Of a DNA stretch of 64,000 nt, positions 17,567 to 27,442 are shown piece by piece. Every line of letters begins with the position of its first letter. Position 1 is the stretch's first letter. Location of the stretch: positions 1 through 64,000 of the forward strand of contig NZ_JAVJAN010000010.1 of NCBI RefSeq assembly GCF_031344075.1, in the 5' to 3' direction. This stretch comes from Clostridium aquiflavi. GTDB lineage: Bacteria > Bacillota > Clostridia > Clostridiales > Clostridiaceae. The position numbers and the translations under genes were made by a program. The notes beneath the pieces were generated by a model that saw only the letters and a list, made by a program, of their open reading frames with translations, did not search any database and was not told where the DNA came from.

Positions 17567-18988
17567 ATGCGACTGAATTTTAACATAAAAACTAAGATAA
17601 TTCTCATGAATATGGGGATATTAATTCCAATAATAATATTTATATATATAACAATAATAAATAATTTATATAATAACGTAATAAAAAGTAATATTGATTT
17701 ATTAACAAAGGAGAGTTACAACACTCAAGTATACATATCAAATTACATTGAAAAAGATAAGGTGGACGATATTGAAAGAAATTTTGAGCATAAAGCTCCA
17801 CTAATTAATATATATCTATCTAAAAAATTAAATTATAGGATTCAAATTTATGATAAGAATGGTGACATAATGACTGATTCTGTTTCTAATAGCGTTACTT
17901 TTTTTGATGAGGATATAACTAATGCTATAAAGGGAAATAAGGCCTATGTTGTTAAAAAAATTGATGGAAACATTTATGTATTATTTTCAAGTCCTATATA
18001 TTTAAAAGATACAACATTAGGATGTGTAAGATATATATATCCTTTAGATAGTAGCGAAAAACTTATAAATGATATGTTTATAATTATGGGCATATTAGCA
18101 TGTACATCAATTCTTATATCATGGCTTTTAAGTAAGCTTCTTTCAGAAAAAATAGTTGGACCTATAAAAAAATTAAAGATAGTTTCTCAAAAAGTTACCA
18201 AAGGAGAATATGATAATAGAATAAAAATTAGAAGTGGAGATGAAATTGAAGATCTAGCACAAACTTTTAATGTAATGTCTGAGAGTATAAAAAATTATGT
18301 TGAAAGTTTAAAAGAGGAAAAACAAAAACAAAAGAGTTTTTTAGATAATGTGACGCATGAGTTTAAGACTCCATTAACAGCAATAATAGGATATTCTGAG
18401 ATTATACCTAAATTAAAAAATCAAAATGATATAGATGAAAGTTTAGTTTATATGAAGGAAGAAGGAATAAGGCTTTTAAAGCTAGTAGAAGAACTTCTTG
18501 ACTTATCAAAACTAGGAAAAAGCGAGTTTGAGATAGATAAAAAGAAAAATAATTTAAAAGAAGTCATAGAAGAAGTTTTAGTTATTATTAATCCGAGAAT
18601 AAAAAAATATGAAATAGAAATAATTAAAAATACATTTGATATTGAAGCTTTAATAGATAGAGACAAGACCAAGCAAGTTATTTTAAATGTATTAGATAAC
18701 GCTATAAAATACAGTGAATGTAGAAAGATAAAAATAAAATTGCAAGTTGAGAATAAAAAAATAATTTTAAATATCATAGATGATGGTATAGGTATAGCTA
18801 AAGAAAATATACCTAAACTTTTTGAGCCTACTTATAGGGTGAATAATTTAAATTCTATTAACAACAATGGAAATGGATTAGGTCTTTGCATATGTAAAGA
18901 AATAATGAAAAAGCAAGATGGAGATATAAAAATTAAAAGTAACCTAGGAGAAAGTACATCTGTAGAAATTATATTTAAAAGTAATTAG
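17567..18988 (+). CDS. Membrane sensor histidine kinase
   Basis: The 473-aa kinase has TM1 at about residues 11-33, an extracytoplasmic sensor of ~130 aa, TM2 at 167-189, a HAMP linker, and the H-box with H264 (NVTHEFKTPLTAIIGYSE). The catalytic part follows, with an N-box (LDNAIKYSE), G1 (DDGIGIAKEN) and G2 (GNGLGL). It pairs with the response regulator just upstream. The binding lipoprotein encoded downstream may present the ligand to the sensor domain. Confidence 0.92.
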   Translation: MRLNFNIKTKIILMNMGILIPIIIFIYITIINNLYNNVIKSNIDLLTKESYNTQVYISNYIEKDKVDDIERNFEHKAPLINIYLSKKLNYRIQIYDKNGDIMTDSVSNSVTFFDEDITNAIKGNKAYVVKKIDGNIYVLFSSPIYLKDTTLGCVRYIYPLDSSEKLINDMFIIMGILACTSILISWLLSKLLSEKIVGPIKKLKIVSQKVTKGEYDNRIKIRSGDEIEDLAQTFNVMSESIKNYVESLKEEKQKQKSFLDNVTHEFKTPLTAIIGYSEIIPKLKNQNDIDESLVYMKEEGIRLLKLVEELLDLSKLGKSEFEIDKKKNNLKEVIEEVLVIINPRIKKYEIEIIKNTFDIEALIDRDKTKQVILNVLDNAIKYSECRKIKIKLQVENKKIILNIIDDGIGIAKENIPKLFEPTYRVNNLNSINNNGNGLGLCICKEIMKKQDGDIKIKSNLGESTSVEIIFKSN

Positions 18989-19078
18989 TATTATGAAAAA
19001 TAATGAATGTTACATTTACGAAACATGAGTGAAATGTTTATGAGATGTTAAATTTTTATTATATGGGAGGAAACATAA

Positions 19079-19912
19079 GTGAAGAAAATTAGCTTAAAGG
19101 CTAAGATTATAGGCATATACACTACTATAATTATAATTTGCATTATAATGACAAGTTTAAATTATAGATTTTTATATAACAGAGTCAAAATAATAAGTGA
19201 TAAAGATGATGTTGTAAATAAGATAAATATGTCTATACCTATAAAAATTGAAATTTCTAATGACAAATGGGGTGGTTATGTTTTTGAAGATGAGAATTCT
19301 ATACAAATGATATGGAATTCCATAGGTGAGATTATGAATGATTTTTCGGAAGAGGAAAACTATATTACAGAAGGGACTAATATAAGCATTGATGCAAATG
19401 TTTACTATTTAAATGGTATGAAAGATAAATTTAAAATAAGCGATGTTCTTATTTTAAATAATCGCATGTATCATGATAACAATAAATTACCATTAATAAA
19501 TAGATTGAAAAATGATTTGCTAGGTTACTTATATTCAACTTCTAATATAGCTAATCTCATAAATACTAGAAATAGAATAGTTATTAGTGATTCTAATAAA
19601 GTAAAAGAATTGAATGATTTAGATAAAGAAAAGTTAAAAAATTTAATAAGTAATTCAACTAAACTTGATAGTGATGATGGAATTAAAGCTTTAACAAAGG
19701 AAAAGAAGGAAGCTTTATCGCATATAAAAATTTATATTTATGATAAAGAAGATACTTCAATAAAAGTTAAAAGCTGCAATATTGTAAATATGGATGTATA
19801 TATGGACGGAATATTTGTTGTTCAATATATGGGAGATGAAAATGGACAACACACATATTTTAAGGGAGACCTTAAAGGGATATGCGAAGATATATTAGAG
19901 AAAAATATTTAA
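19079..19912 (+). CDS. Membrane-anchored DUF3919-type protein
   Basis: The 277-aa protein has one N-terminal membrane segment (about residues 9-28) and an extracytoplasmic remainder, with a conserved-looking core KIEISNDKWGGYVFEDENS near 58. It matches my recollection of DUF3919 proteins, which accompany two-component systems in clostridia. The start is GTG at 19079 after GGGAGG. It sits between the kinase and binding-lipoprotein genes, so an accessory signalling role is likely. No catalytic motif is visible. Confidence 0.6.
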   Translation: MKKISLKAKIIGIYTTIIIICIIMTSLNYRFLYNRVKIISDKDDVVNKINMSIPIKIEISNDKWGGYVFEDENSIQMIWNSIGEIMNDFSEEENYITEGTNISIDANVYYLNGMKDKFKISDVLILNNRMYHDNNKLPLINRLKNDLLGYLYSTSNIANLINTRNRIVISDSNKVKELNDLDKEKLKNLISNSTKLDSDDGIKALTKEKKEALSHIKIYIYDKEDTSIKVKSCNIVNMDVYMDGIFVVQYMGDENGQHTYFKGDLKGICEDILEKNI

Positions 19913-19943
19913 AAATCATCAGCATTAGAGAGGGGAGTTAGTA

Positions 19944-20993
19944 ATGAATATTAAAAAATTTATTTGCTTTATTGTAATCATATGTGTGTCTTTTAACCTT
20001 ATTGCTTGTAATAAAAAAAGTTCAAAAGTAATTTATAAAGATGGATATTTAAATCTGGAAGGAAAGCATATAGTTGTTTATGTAGCATCTAGAGATGAAG
20101 TTGGTAGAACACTTTTAGAAATGTTTAAGGAAAAAACAGGATGTACATACGAATATATAAGAATGTCTACGCAAGAGGCATTAGAGCGAATTAGATGTGA
20201 AAAAAAATATCCTAAAGCAGATATATTTATAGGTGGAACTTGTGATGCTCATAATCTAATGAAAAAGGAGCAACTTTCAGAAAAATATATATGCAAAAAT
20301 TACGATAGCATACAAAATGTATATAAAGATAAAGATGGATATTGGACAGGTTTAGAAGTTAATTTTTTATCTATTATTGTGAACAAGGATAGATGGGATA
20401 AAGAATTTGCAGATAAGGGATTAAAAATGCCAGAAAAGTATGAGGATTTACTTAATCCAATGTATAAAGGTGAGATTATAATACCAGATCCTAATATATC
20501 AGGAACAGGATATACTATTATAGCATCAATTGTACAAAATATGGGTAAAGAAAAAGCTATAGAATTTTTAAAAGAATTGAAATCAAATGTAGGACAATTT
20601 ACATCTAATGGATATATTCCAGCACAGAAAGTTGCAACTGGAGAATATTTAATAGGTACAAATTTTATAGCAGATCAATTGTTAGTTAAAAATTCTGGAT
20701 TTAATGTAATAACTAATATCCCTAAAAAAACTGGCTGGAATATAGATGCAATTTCAAAAATAAAAAATGGTCCAAATGAAGACGTTGGCAAATACTTTAT
20801 AGACTTTTGTACAACCAAAGAGAGTGAGGAAATGATAATAAATATCTCTCAAGGTAAATCTACAAGAAAAGATATAAAAGATGATGATTATGAACAAAAT
20901 TGTGAAGTAAATATGTATGATAATTATGATTTCAAAAAAGCTAGTGAAGACAGAGAGTGGTTAATTAAGATGTGGAATAGTTTTAAAGCGTAA
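19944..20993 (+). CDS. Substrate-binding lipoprotein (PgtC/HptA-like)
   Basis: The 349-aa protein has a lipoprotein signal peptide with lipobox IAC22 and a periplasmic-binding fold (iron/2-aminoethylphosphonate-type, with VYVASRDEVGRTLLEMFKEK and GTGYTIIASIVQNMGKEKA). No ABC permease or ATPase genes are present. Instead it lies between a two-component system and an organophosphate antiporter, the layout of Salmonella pgtPABC and staphylococcal hptRSA, where the binding protein is a ligand sensor. That role is inferred here. Confidence 0.75.
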   Translation: MNIKKFICFIVIICVSFNLIACNKKSSKVIYKDGYLNLEGKHIVVYVASRDEVGRTLLEMFKEKTGCTYEYIRMSTQEALERIRCEKKYPKADIFIGGTCDAHNLMKKEQLSEKYICKNYDSIQNVYKDKDGYWTGLEVNFLSIIVNKDRWDKEFADKGLKMPEKYEDLLNPMYKGEIIIPDPNISGTGYTIIASIVQNMGKEKAIEFLKELKSNVGQFTSNGYIPAQKVATGEYLIGTNFIADQLLVKNSGFNVITNIPKKTGWNIDAISKIKNGPNEDVGKYFIDFCTTKESEEMIINISQGKSTRKDIKDDDYEQNCEVNMYDNYDFKKASEDREWLIKMWNSFKA

Positions 20994-21219
20994 ATTTATA
21001 AATAAGGGAATATTTAAATTTAAACTTTTTTGAAATAACGTAATGACAATTAATACTTTAACTTTTTAAATTAATAATTAAACAACTTTCAATTTCTAGT
21101 ATTTAGAACTTAAAACATTAAAATTTATTATTTGGGGGATAAATTTTAATGCAAATAAAATTAAAAGATAAATATTTTTAAGAAGTATTTATTATATTAA
21201 GGTAATTTGGAGGATAGAT

Positions 21220-22638
21220 ATGAATAAATTGACAAGTTTTTTTAGTATTAATAAAAAAGAAGCTACAGTATCAATTGAAGATCAAAGAAAGATGTGGTTA
21301 AAGGAATTCTTAAAAGCATTCTTAGTTGTATTTTCTGTGTATGCTTCTATGTATTTAATTAGAAATAATCTTAAAGCTGGACAACCACTTTTAAAAGAAC
21401 AATTAGGTTTTACAACATCTGAACTTGGATATATAGGTTTTGGATTTTCTATAACTTATGCACTTGGTAAAACATTGTTAGGATATTTTATTGATGGTAA
21501 AAATGCAAAGCGTATAGTGTCATTTTTACTTATGATGTCTGCAACAATGGTCTTTGTAATCGGTCTTATACTAATATCAGGAAATAAATGTACTGGAGCT
21601 GTATTAATATTATGGGGATTAAGTGGATTTTTCCAAGCACCAGGTGGACCAAGTGCTTATTCAACAATTACTAGATGGACCCCTACTAATAAAAGAGGTA
21701 GATATTTAGGATTTTGGAATATGTCTCATAATATAGGGGGAGCATTAGCAGGAATGTTAGCATTATGGGGAGCAAATAAATTTTTCCATGGTAATGTGGC
21801 AGGAATGTTTATTGTTCCATCAATAATAGCAGCTGTTATTGGTTTTACAATGTTATTTGTAGGAAAAGATGAGCCAGAAGAGTTAGGTTGGAATTCTGCA
21901 GAAGAAATATTTGGTGAAGTTAAAGCTGAAAATAGTGCTGAATTAAATAACATGAGTAAATTTGAAGTGTTTAAAAAATATGTTTTAAAAAATCCATGGA
22001 TTTGGGTCTTATGTGTAGCAAATGTTTTCGTTTATATAGTTCGTATAGGAATAGATAATTGGGCTCCTTTATACGTTACTGAACAATTACATTTTGCAAT
22101 GGGTGATGCAGTTAATACAATATTCTATTTTGAAACAGGTGCACTTATTGGTAGTCTTAGTTGGGGATTTATATCTGACTTATTAAAAGGAAGAAGAGCA
22201 ATAGTTGCAGTATTCTGTTTAATACTTACTGGATTTGCAGTTTTAGGATATAGATATGCTACAAGCGTTACAATGGTAAATGTTTCACTATGCGCTCTTG
22301 GTGCATTAATATTTGGACCACAATTATTAATAGGTGTATCTCTTGTGGGATTTGCTCCTAAAAAAGCAATTGCTGTTGCAAATGGTTTAAGTGGTACTTT
22401 TGGATATTTATTTGGAGATTCTACAGCTAAAGTTATGCTAGCTAAAATAGCTGATCCTAAATCATCAGGTGTAAATATTGGTGGAATGTGCCTTCACGGA
22501 TGGAATGATGTATTTATTATATTCTATGGTGCACTTATAATTGGAATTTGTCTTTTATTAGTTGTTGCTTATGGTGAAGAAAAGAAGATAAGAAGCTTAA
22601 ATAAAATTGAAAAAGAAGTAGAGGAATTAGTAGCATAA
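21220..22638 (+). CDS. Organophosphate:phosphate antiporter (UhpT/PgtP/GlpT type MFS)
   Basis: The 472-aa protein has about twelve membrane segments. Family marks are YASMYLIRNNLKAGQPLLKE at the end of TM1, SELGYIGFGFSITYALGK, GFFQAPGGPSAYSTITRW, and late GLSGTFGYLFGDS. Members exchange hexose phosphates, phosphoglycerates or glycerol-3-phosphate for phosphate. It ends the two-component/binding-protein cluster and is its probable target. The substrate among these phosphates cannot be fixed; phosphoglycerate or hexose phosphate fits the context best. The gap at 20994-21219 shows nothing clear beyond its RBS. Confidence 0.85.
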   Translation: MNKLTSFFSINKKEATVSIEDQRKMWLKEFLKAFLVVFSVYASMYLIRNNLKAGQPLLKEQLGFTTSELGYIGFGFSITYALGKTLLGYFIDGKNAKRIVSFLLMMSATMVFVIGLILISGNKCTGAVLILWGLSGFFQAPGGPSAYSTITRWTPTNKRGRYLGFWNMSHNIGGALAGMLALWGANKFFHGNVAGMFIVPSIIAAVIGFTMLFVGKDEPEELGWNSAEEIFGEVKAENSAELNNMSKFEVFKKYVLKNPWIWVLCVANVFVYIVRIGIDNWAPLYVTEQLHFAMGDAVNTIFYFETGALIGSLSWGFISDLLKGRRAIVAVFCLILTGFAVLGYRYATSVTMVNVSLCALGALIFGPQLLIGVSLVGFAPKKAIAVANGLSGTFGYLFGDSTAKVMLAKIADPKSSGVNIGGMCLHGWNDVFIIFYGALIIGICLLLVVAYGEEKKIRSLNKIEKEVEELVA

Positions 22639-22715
22639 TATATAAATAGTATTCAATAATATAAGAAAGATAAATTTATAAATAAATAATTTTTGAATAA
22701 CAAAATTTTGTTTTA

Positions 22716-22755
22716 TGCAGTTGTTTTTTATAATCAACTGCATATTTTTATTTTA
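22716..22755 (+). terminator. Rho-independent terminator of the antiporter gene
   Basis: ATGCAGTTG pairs with CAACTGCAT and is followed by a T-rich tract. Confidence 0.85.
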
Positions 22756-22823
22756 GTACTTTTAATTAATAAATATATATAGTTTTTAATGTTGACTTAA
22801 TAAAGAAAATATATTAACATTAT

Positions 22824-22848
22824 TGAAAATGATAATGCATATCATTTA
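22824..22848. promoter_or_regulatory. Candidate Fur box
   Basis: AATGATAATGCATATCATTT closely resembles the Fur consensus, with inverted arms ATGATA and TATCAT. It lies 16 bp before the start of the ferric-reductase-like gene. Confidence 0.6.
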
Positions 22849-22863
22849 ATAGGAGGGGCAGTA

Positions 22864-23544
22864 ATGTATTTAATTTATTCTTTAGTATTAGTCACAGTAT
22901 TAACATTAATATTTTCACATCTTATTCGAAAATATTCAAAGGTATTTTATGGACTAGCTTCAAGTATAGCTGGTCTTGTTATGGTTTATGAAATATTTAG
23001 ATTAACAAATAGCTTAAAGTTAGAGGGCTTTATGGGAAATCTAGAAAAAGCATTTATGAAGGGAAATGTTTCTATTTCATTTTTTGTACTTGTTATGTTT
23101 GCTGGTGCTTTAAATAAAAAATGGAATATTACTAAAAAATTATTGAGTGTTAGAGCTGAAATTGCTATTTTAGGTTCAATACTTATTATTCCACATTGTG
23201 TAATGTATGCAGTTAGATTTATAAATAAATTAATAGTTGGAAAACCAATAACAATTTTTTATATAGTATATTTACTTATTGGACTTATAGGATTTTGTAT
23301 AATGATTCCTTTATTTATAACATCATTAAAAAGAGTTAGAGCTAAAATGAGTTATAAGGAATGGAAGAAACTTCAAAGATTAGCTTATCCATTCTATTTT
23401 ATAGCTTATATACATATAGTATTAGCGTTGTTAAACAATAAGTTAGATTGGGTTAAATTAATTACATATACAGTTTTATTTGTAGGATACTTTATTTTAA
23501 AGATTGTTAGAGAGAAAAAGCAGTGGGATAAATTTAAATATTAA
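22864..23544 (+). CDS. Ferric-reductase-like membrane protein
   Basis: The 226-aa protein has about six membrane segments with histidines in the third and fifth (IIPHCVMYAV and YFIAYIHIVLALL), a layout like the ferric reductase/YedZ heme-binding transmembrane domain. An AGGAGGGG box precedes the start. The Fur-like site immediately upstream supports a role in iron or redox metabolism. No flavin or NAD-binding domain is attached, so electrons must come from a partner. Confidence 0.65.
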   Translation: MYLIYSLVLVTVLTLIFSHLIRKYSKVFYGLASSIAGLVMVYEIFRLTNSLKLEGFMGNLEKAFMKGNVSISFFVLVMFAGALNKKWNITKKLLSVRAEIAILGSILIIPHCVMYAVRFINKLIVGKPITIFYIVYLLIGLIGFCIMIPLFITSLKRVRAKMSYKEWKKLQRLAYPFYFIAYIHIVLALLNNKLDWVKLITYTVLFVGYFILKIVREKKQWDKFKY

Positions 23545-23638
23545 TTTATACTATATAAAAGTAGTGTGATTATAGAATTAAATAGAGAAAATAGTTTTGA
23601 TTGCTTAAGAAAATGGTATCACTATAATATTTTATACA

Positions 23639-23682
23639 AAGTTAGTAACATCCACTTTTAGTTGGATGCTTCTAACTTTTTA
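23639..23682 (+). terminator. Rho-independent terminator
   Basis: AAGTTAG...CATCCA pairs with TGGATG...CTAACTT, followed by TTTTT. Confidence 0.8.
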
Positions 23683-23790
23683 TAATATTAATATACTATT
23701 AGGGATAATTGTGATTATTATACTATATAATGTTATTGTGTATAAAATATTAAATTGTAAAAATAATTGCATAAATAAGGAGATGTTTCT

Positions 23791-24915
23791 GTGATAAAAA
23801 ATAAAACTAAAATATCAACATTAATTTTAGTTGCATCCATAGCTATAATGCCTAGCTCGGCTTTTGCTTCAACAACTAACTTTAAATTATCAGCAGATAA
23901 AGTTGCTGCATTACATGAAAATAATAATGAACAAGTTACTACTTCAAAAAATAATAATGATGTTTCTATATATGAAAATGGTAATGAAGAAAATTATAGT
24001 TATGAATCTATGATAAATGAATATATCTTTTTATCAAAAAATGAAAAAGATATTCTAATAAATACTAATAAGCAAGAAGAAGATATCTATAGTAAAATTG
24101 ATAAGATTTATGAGGGGCAAGAAATATTAAGTTCGGAAAATAAATCTAAGATAATAGCATATGAGAAAGAAATATATAATTTGCAAAAGAATACTAAAGA
24201 TATAAATAAAAAAATTAGTATATATAATAACAAAGAGTTAGTTGAGAGTTATGCATTTTTATCACAAGATGAAAAAAATCTTCTATTAGAAACATATAAT
24301 CAATTTGATGACATATACGAAGAAAGAAATGAATTATTTAATGGTAATACATTTGATGAATTGAATTCACAAGAAGAAGGAAAATTAAAAGAATATGATG
24401 ATAAAATTAATGTTTTAGAAAACAAAATTAAAGATATAAAGCAAAAAATCAATATAGATACAAATGAGAAAATAATAAAAGAACATACATTTTTAACACA
24501 AGAAGAAAGAGATAAATTATTAAATGCTTATAATGAAATGGATTATATAAATTTAAAGATAGATGAATTTTATGTTCTAAATTCACAAGAAAATAACCCA
24601 AGTAGCAAAGAATTAACAGAACTTAAAGAGAAACTTAATAATACACGCAATTCAATTAAGGACTTAAATAAAAAAGTACGAATTCACTGTGATAAAGAAG
24701 CCATAGAAAAGTATACGAATCTAACATCTGATGAAAAAGATACATTATTAAAAATATACAATGATGTATATGAAATAGAAGATAAACTAGATAAAATATA
24801 TAACGACAAAGACGAATTATCAACTCAAGAACAAAAAGAAGCTGATAAATTAAATTCCCAGATAGATATCTTATATGAAAAAATATATACTCTTGAAGAA
24901 AAAAGTATTAATTAA
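23791..24915 (+). CDS. Secreted protein with four ~75-residue helical repeats
   Basis: The GTG start follows AAGGAGAT. Residues 1-27 are a Sec signal peptide ending in SSAFA. After a short Asn-rich linker, four tandem repeats run at about residues 72-143, 147-220, 224-297 and 302-370. Each opens with a F/N-L-(S/T)-x-(D/E)-E-(K/R)-(D/N)-x-L motif and continues as an amphipathic, coiled-coil-rich pair of helices with a conserved 'KDI..KI' end. No cell-wall anchor is seen, so it is probably released. I do not recognise the family. It is monocistronic. Confidence 0.75.
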   Translation: MIKNKTKISTLILVASIAIMPSSAFASTTNFKLSADKVAALHENNNEQVTTSKNNNDVSIYENGNEENYSYESMINEYIFLSKNEKDILINTNKQEEDIYSKIDKIYEGQEILSSENKSKIIAYEKEIYNLQKNTKDINKKISIYNNKELVESYAFLSQDEKNLLLETYNQFDDIYEERNELFNGNTFDELNSQEEGKLKEYDDKINVLENKIKDIKQKINIDTNEKIIKEHTFLTQEERDKLLNAYNEMDYINLKIDEFYVLNSQENNPSSKELTELKEKLNNTRNSIKDLNKKVRIHCDKEAIEKYTNLTSDEKDTLLKIYNDVYEIEDKLDKIYNDKDELSTQEQKEADKLNSQIDILYEKIYTLEEKSIN

Positions 24916-25031
24916 GTACATATATTTTGTATAACAAATGTATATGAATTTAAAATGTATTTTAGGAGCAATATCCAATGTTAATATTGTACTAGGAAAA
25001 AATATTAACAATAGTAAAAATATAGTATAAT

Positions 25032-25082
25032 AAATGTTTTTTTAATGACGAAATAAGTTGTTAGAAAAGCATTTTATTTTTG
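25032..25082 (+). repeat. Dispersed terminator-like hairpin, copy 1
   Basis: Arms AAATGTTTTTTTAA and TTAGAAAAGCATTT enclose TGACGAAATAAGTTG, then a T-run. The loop is identical to that of copy 2 (28122-28172). Two C-to-T changes in the left arm keep the stem through G-U pairs. The rest of the 24916-25418 gap is A+T-rich, with no other gene seen. Confidence 0.75.
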
Positions 25083-25418
25083 CGATTTTTTATTTAAACA
25101 CAAAAATTTATTGAGAAATTTTTAACATTTATCTATAAAAATACTCTAAAATTGTTGATTTATATAATATATTGTTATTTTTTTAACTTTTATAATTTTA
25201 ATGTGTTGAAATTTGTTTTTAAATATGATATATTTACTTTTGAAAAGTTAGTTGTACATACAAATGAGGAATTATATATTAAAGTTTAAGTTAATATAAC
25301 TAACTTTCAATGAGTTACTAGTAATTTATCGAAGATACAACTAAAAAAATTTTAAATCAGAATGATAAAAAATAAACAATTATTTAAGGGAAAATTTACA
25401 AATAGGAAGAAGATGAAT

Positions 25419-26465
25419 ATGATAGAAAAGAATATAGTAGAAAAAGACAAATTAACACCTAAAGATTATTTAAATAAAGTTTTGGCTGGAACTGCAACTG
25501 GAATTGTTGTAGGATTAATTCCAAATGCAATTCTAGGTTCAATATTTAAAGGACTAATAGATGTTTCTCCAATATTTTCCATTCTTTACAATGCTGTAAG
25601 TATTATGCAATTTATAGTTCCAGTTATTGTAGGTGTATTAGTAGGATTACAATTTAATCTTAATCCTATGCAATCAGTTATTGTTGGATCAGCAGTATTC
25701 TTAGGCTCAGGTGCTTATAAAGTCACAGAACATGGAGTACAAATGGTTGGTATAGGCGATTTAATAAACATAATGCTAGTTGCATGTATAGCTGTATATG
25801 TTGTTAGATTAATAGGAAATAAATTAGGATCGTTAACAATATTATTATTACCAATTGTTGGAGCTGGTGTGGGTGTTATTGGAATGCTTATGCTTCCATA
25901 TGTAAGACAAATTACTATAACAATAGGAAACTTAATTAATAATTTCGCAGTGTTACAACCATTATTAATGTGTATTTTAATTAGTGTTTCATTCTCGGTT
26001 TTAATTATTTCACCAATTTCAACTGTAGCAATAGGAATTGCCATAGGAATAACAGGACTAGGTGCCGGAGCAGCTGCTATTGGGGTTACTGCTTGTACAG
26101 CTGTTTTAGTAATTGGATCAAGAAAAGTGAATGAAAGTGGAGTTACTTTATCTGTGTTATTAGGAGCCATGAAAATGATGATGCCGAATTTAGTTACCTA
26201 TCCAATAATAGCAGTACCTATTATTGCAAATGGTATCTTAAGTGGAATAGGTGCTTATCTGTTTAATATCTTAGGTACACCGAATAGTGCTGGATTTGGA
26301 TTAGTTGGATTAGTTGGTCCTTTAGCGGCTATAAATAGTTCGGGATCAATTATTGGAGTATTAATAGCATTTGTGGTTATACCTTTTGTAGGTGCATTTG
26401 TTATTGATTGGTTCTGTAGAAAAGTTATACATTTATATGATGAAAATATTTTTAAATATATTTAA
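25419..26465 (+). CDS. PTS EIIC-like membrane protein (PfoR/EIIC-2 type)
   Basis: The protein (~348 aa) has eight to ten membrane segments rich in Gly, Ile and Val. It matches the PTS_EIIC_2/PfoR family (LAGTATGIVVGLIPNAILG near the start; LGTPNSAGFGLVGLVGPLAAI near the end). The ATG at 25419 has AGGAAG 9 nt upstream; earlier in-frame ATGs at 25362 and 25413 lack a proper site. No EIIA or EIIB genes adjoin. It precedes panE by 35 bp and may form an operon with it, suggesting movement of a pantoate-related or other acid, which is inference. Confidence 0.75.
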   Translation: MIEKNIVEKDKLTPKDYLNKVLAGTATGIVVGLIPNAILGSIFKGLIDVSPIFSILYNAVSIMQFIVPVIVGVLVGLQFNLNPMQSVIVGSAVFLGSGAYKVTEHGVQMVGIGDLINIMLVACIAVYVVRLIGNKLGSLTILLLPIVGAGVGVIGMLMLPYVRQITITIGNLINNFAVLQPLLMCILISVSFSVLIISPISTVAIGIAIGITGLGAGAAAIGVTACTAVLVIGSRKVNESGVTLSVLLGAMKMMMPNLVTYPIIAVPIIANGILSGIGAYLFNILGTPNSAGFGLVGLVGPLAAINSSGSIIGVLIAFVVIPFVGAFVIDWFCRKVIHLYDENIFKYI

Positions 26466-26500
26466 TTTGTAATTGAAGCAAAAGAGGAGAGTGAATTGAA

Positions 26501-27430
26501 ATGAAAATTGCAATTGTTGGAGCAGGAGCTATGGGCTCACGTTATGGATATATGTTACATGAATCTGGAAATGAAGTTTTCTTAATAGATGCATGGAAGG
26601 ATCATGTAGATACTATAAATAAAGAAGGATTAACAGTTGAAGAAAATGGAGAATGTAAGAAGGTAAAAATACCAGCAATGTTACCAGAAGATGCTAAAGA
26701 AGTTCCAGACTTAGTAATTTTATTTACTAAATCAATGGGATTAGAATCTATGTTAAAATCTGTAAATAATATTTTAGGAAAACATACAAGAGTATTATGC
26801 CTATTAAATGGATTAGGTCATAATGAAACTATTGAAAAATATGTTGATAGTAAAAATATACTTATGGGTGTAACTTTATGGACAGCTGGATTAGCAGGTC
26901 CTGGACATGTTGTATTAACTGGAGATGGAAGCTTAGAAGTACAAAATATTGATTCTAATATGGAAGTAGAAGCAAGAGAGATTTGTGACATATTAAATCA
27001 AGCAGGATTAAAAGCTCATTATAGTGAAAATGTTATATTTTCAATATGGCGTAAAGCATGTGTAAATGGAACTTTAAATAGTTGTTGCACAATTTTAGAT
27101 TGTAATATTAAGGAGTTTGGAGAGCTAAAAGAAGCTCCAGAGCTTATTCGTAATATTATAAAAGAATTTGCTGATATTGCTGCTAAATATGGAGTAGAAT
27201 TAAATGTTGAGGAAGTTGCAAAAGGAATAGAAAAAATATATGATCCAAGCCAAGCTGGAGAACACTATCCATCAATGCATCAAGATTTAATTCAAAATCA
27301 TCGTCTTACAGAGATTGATTATATAAATGGATATGTATCTAGAAAAGGTAAAGAATTTAATATAAATACAGAATGTAATGATTTATTAACAACTATGGTT
27401 CATGCAAAAGAACAATTACTTGTTAAATAA
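26501..27430 (+). CDS. panE: 2-dehydropantoate 2-reductase
   Basis: The 309-aa protein begins with the NADP-binding fingerprint KIAIVGAGAMGSRYGYML and carries the ketopantoate reductase C-terminal domain, with the catalytic lysine region SIWRKACVNGTLNSCCTI (K near 185) and HYPSMHQDL near 258. It reduces 2-dehydropantoate to pantoate in coenzyme A synthesis. The gene follows the EIIC-like gene. Paralogous KPR-type reductases of other specificity exist, so the exact substrate is inferred. Confidence 0.85.
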   Translation: MKIAIVGAGAMGSRYGYMLHESGNEVFLIDAWKDHVDTINKEGLTVEENGECKKVKIPAMLPEDAKEVPDLVILFTKSMGLESMLKSVNNILGKHTRVLCLLNGLGHNETIEKYVDSKNILMGVTLWTAGLAGPGHVVLTGDGSLEVQNIDSNMEVEAREICDILNQAGLKAHYSENVIFSIWRKACVNGTLNSCCTILDCNIKEFGELKEAPELIRNIIKEFADIAAKYGVELNVEEVAKGIEKIYDPSQAGEHYPSMHQDLIQNHRLTEIDYINGYVSRKGKEFNINTECNDLLTTMVHAKEQLLVK

Positions 27431-27442
27431 ATACAGTTATTT

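Noticed and set aside
19944..20993. ABC importer operon
   Set aside because: Only the binding lipoprotein is present; neighbouring genes are a two-component system and an MFS antiporter, so a sensor role fits better.
21129..21181. Possible 10-codon leader ORF (MQIKLKDKYF) before the antiporter
   Set aside because: It has a G-rich box, but no complementary arms or terminator, and the composition is what chance gives in A+T-rich DNA.
25715..26170. Minus-strand open frame of 151 aa opposite the EIIC-like gene
   Set aside because: Proline/threonine/isoleucine-rich antisense translation of a membrane protein; a shadow of the EIIC frame.
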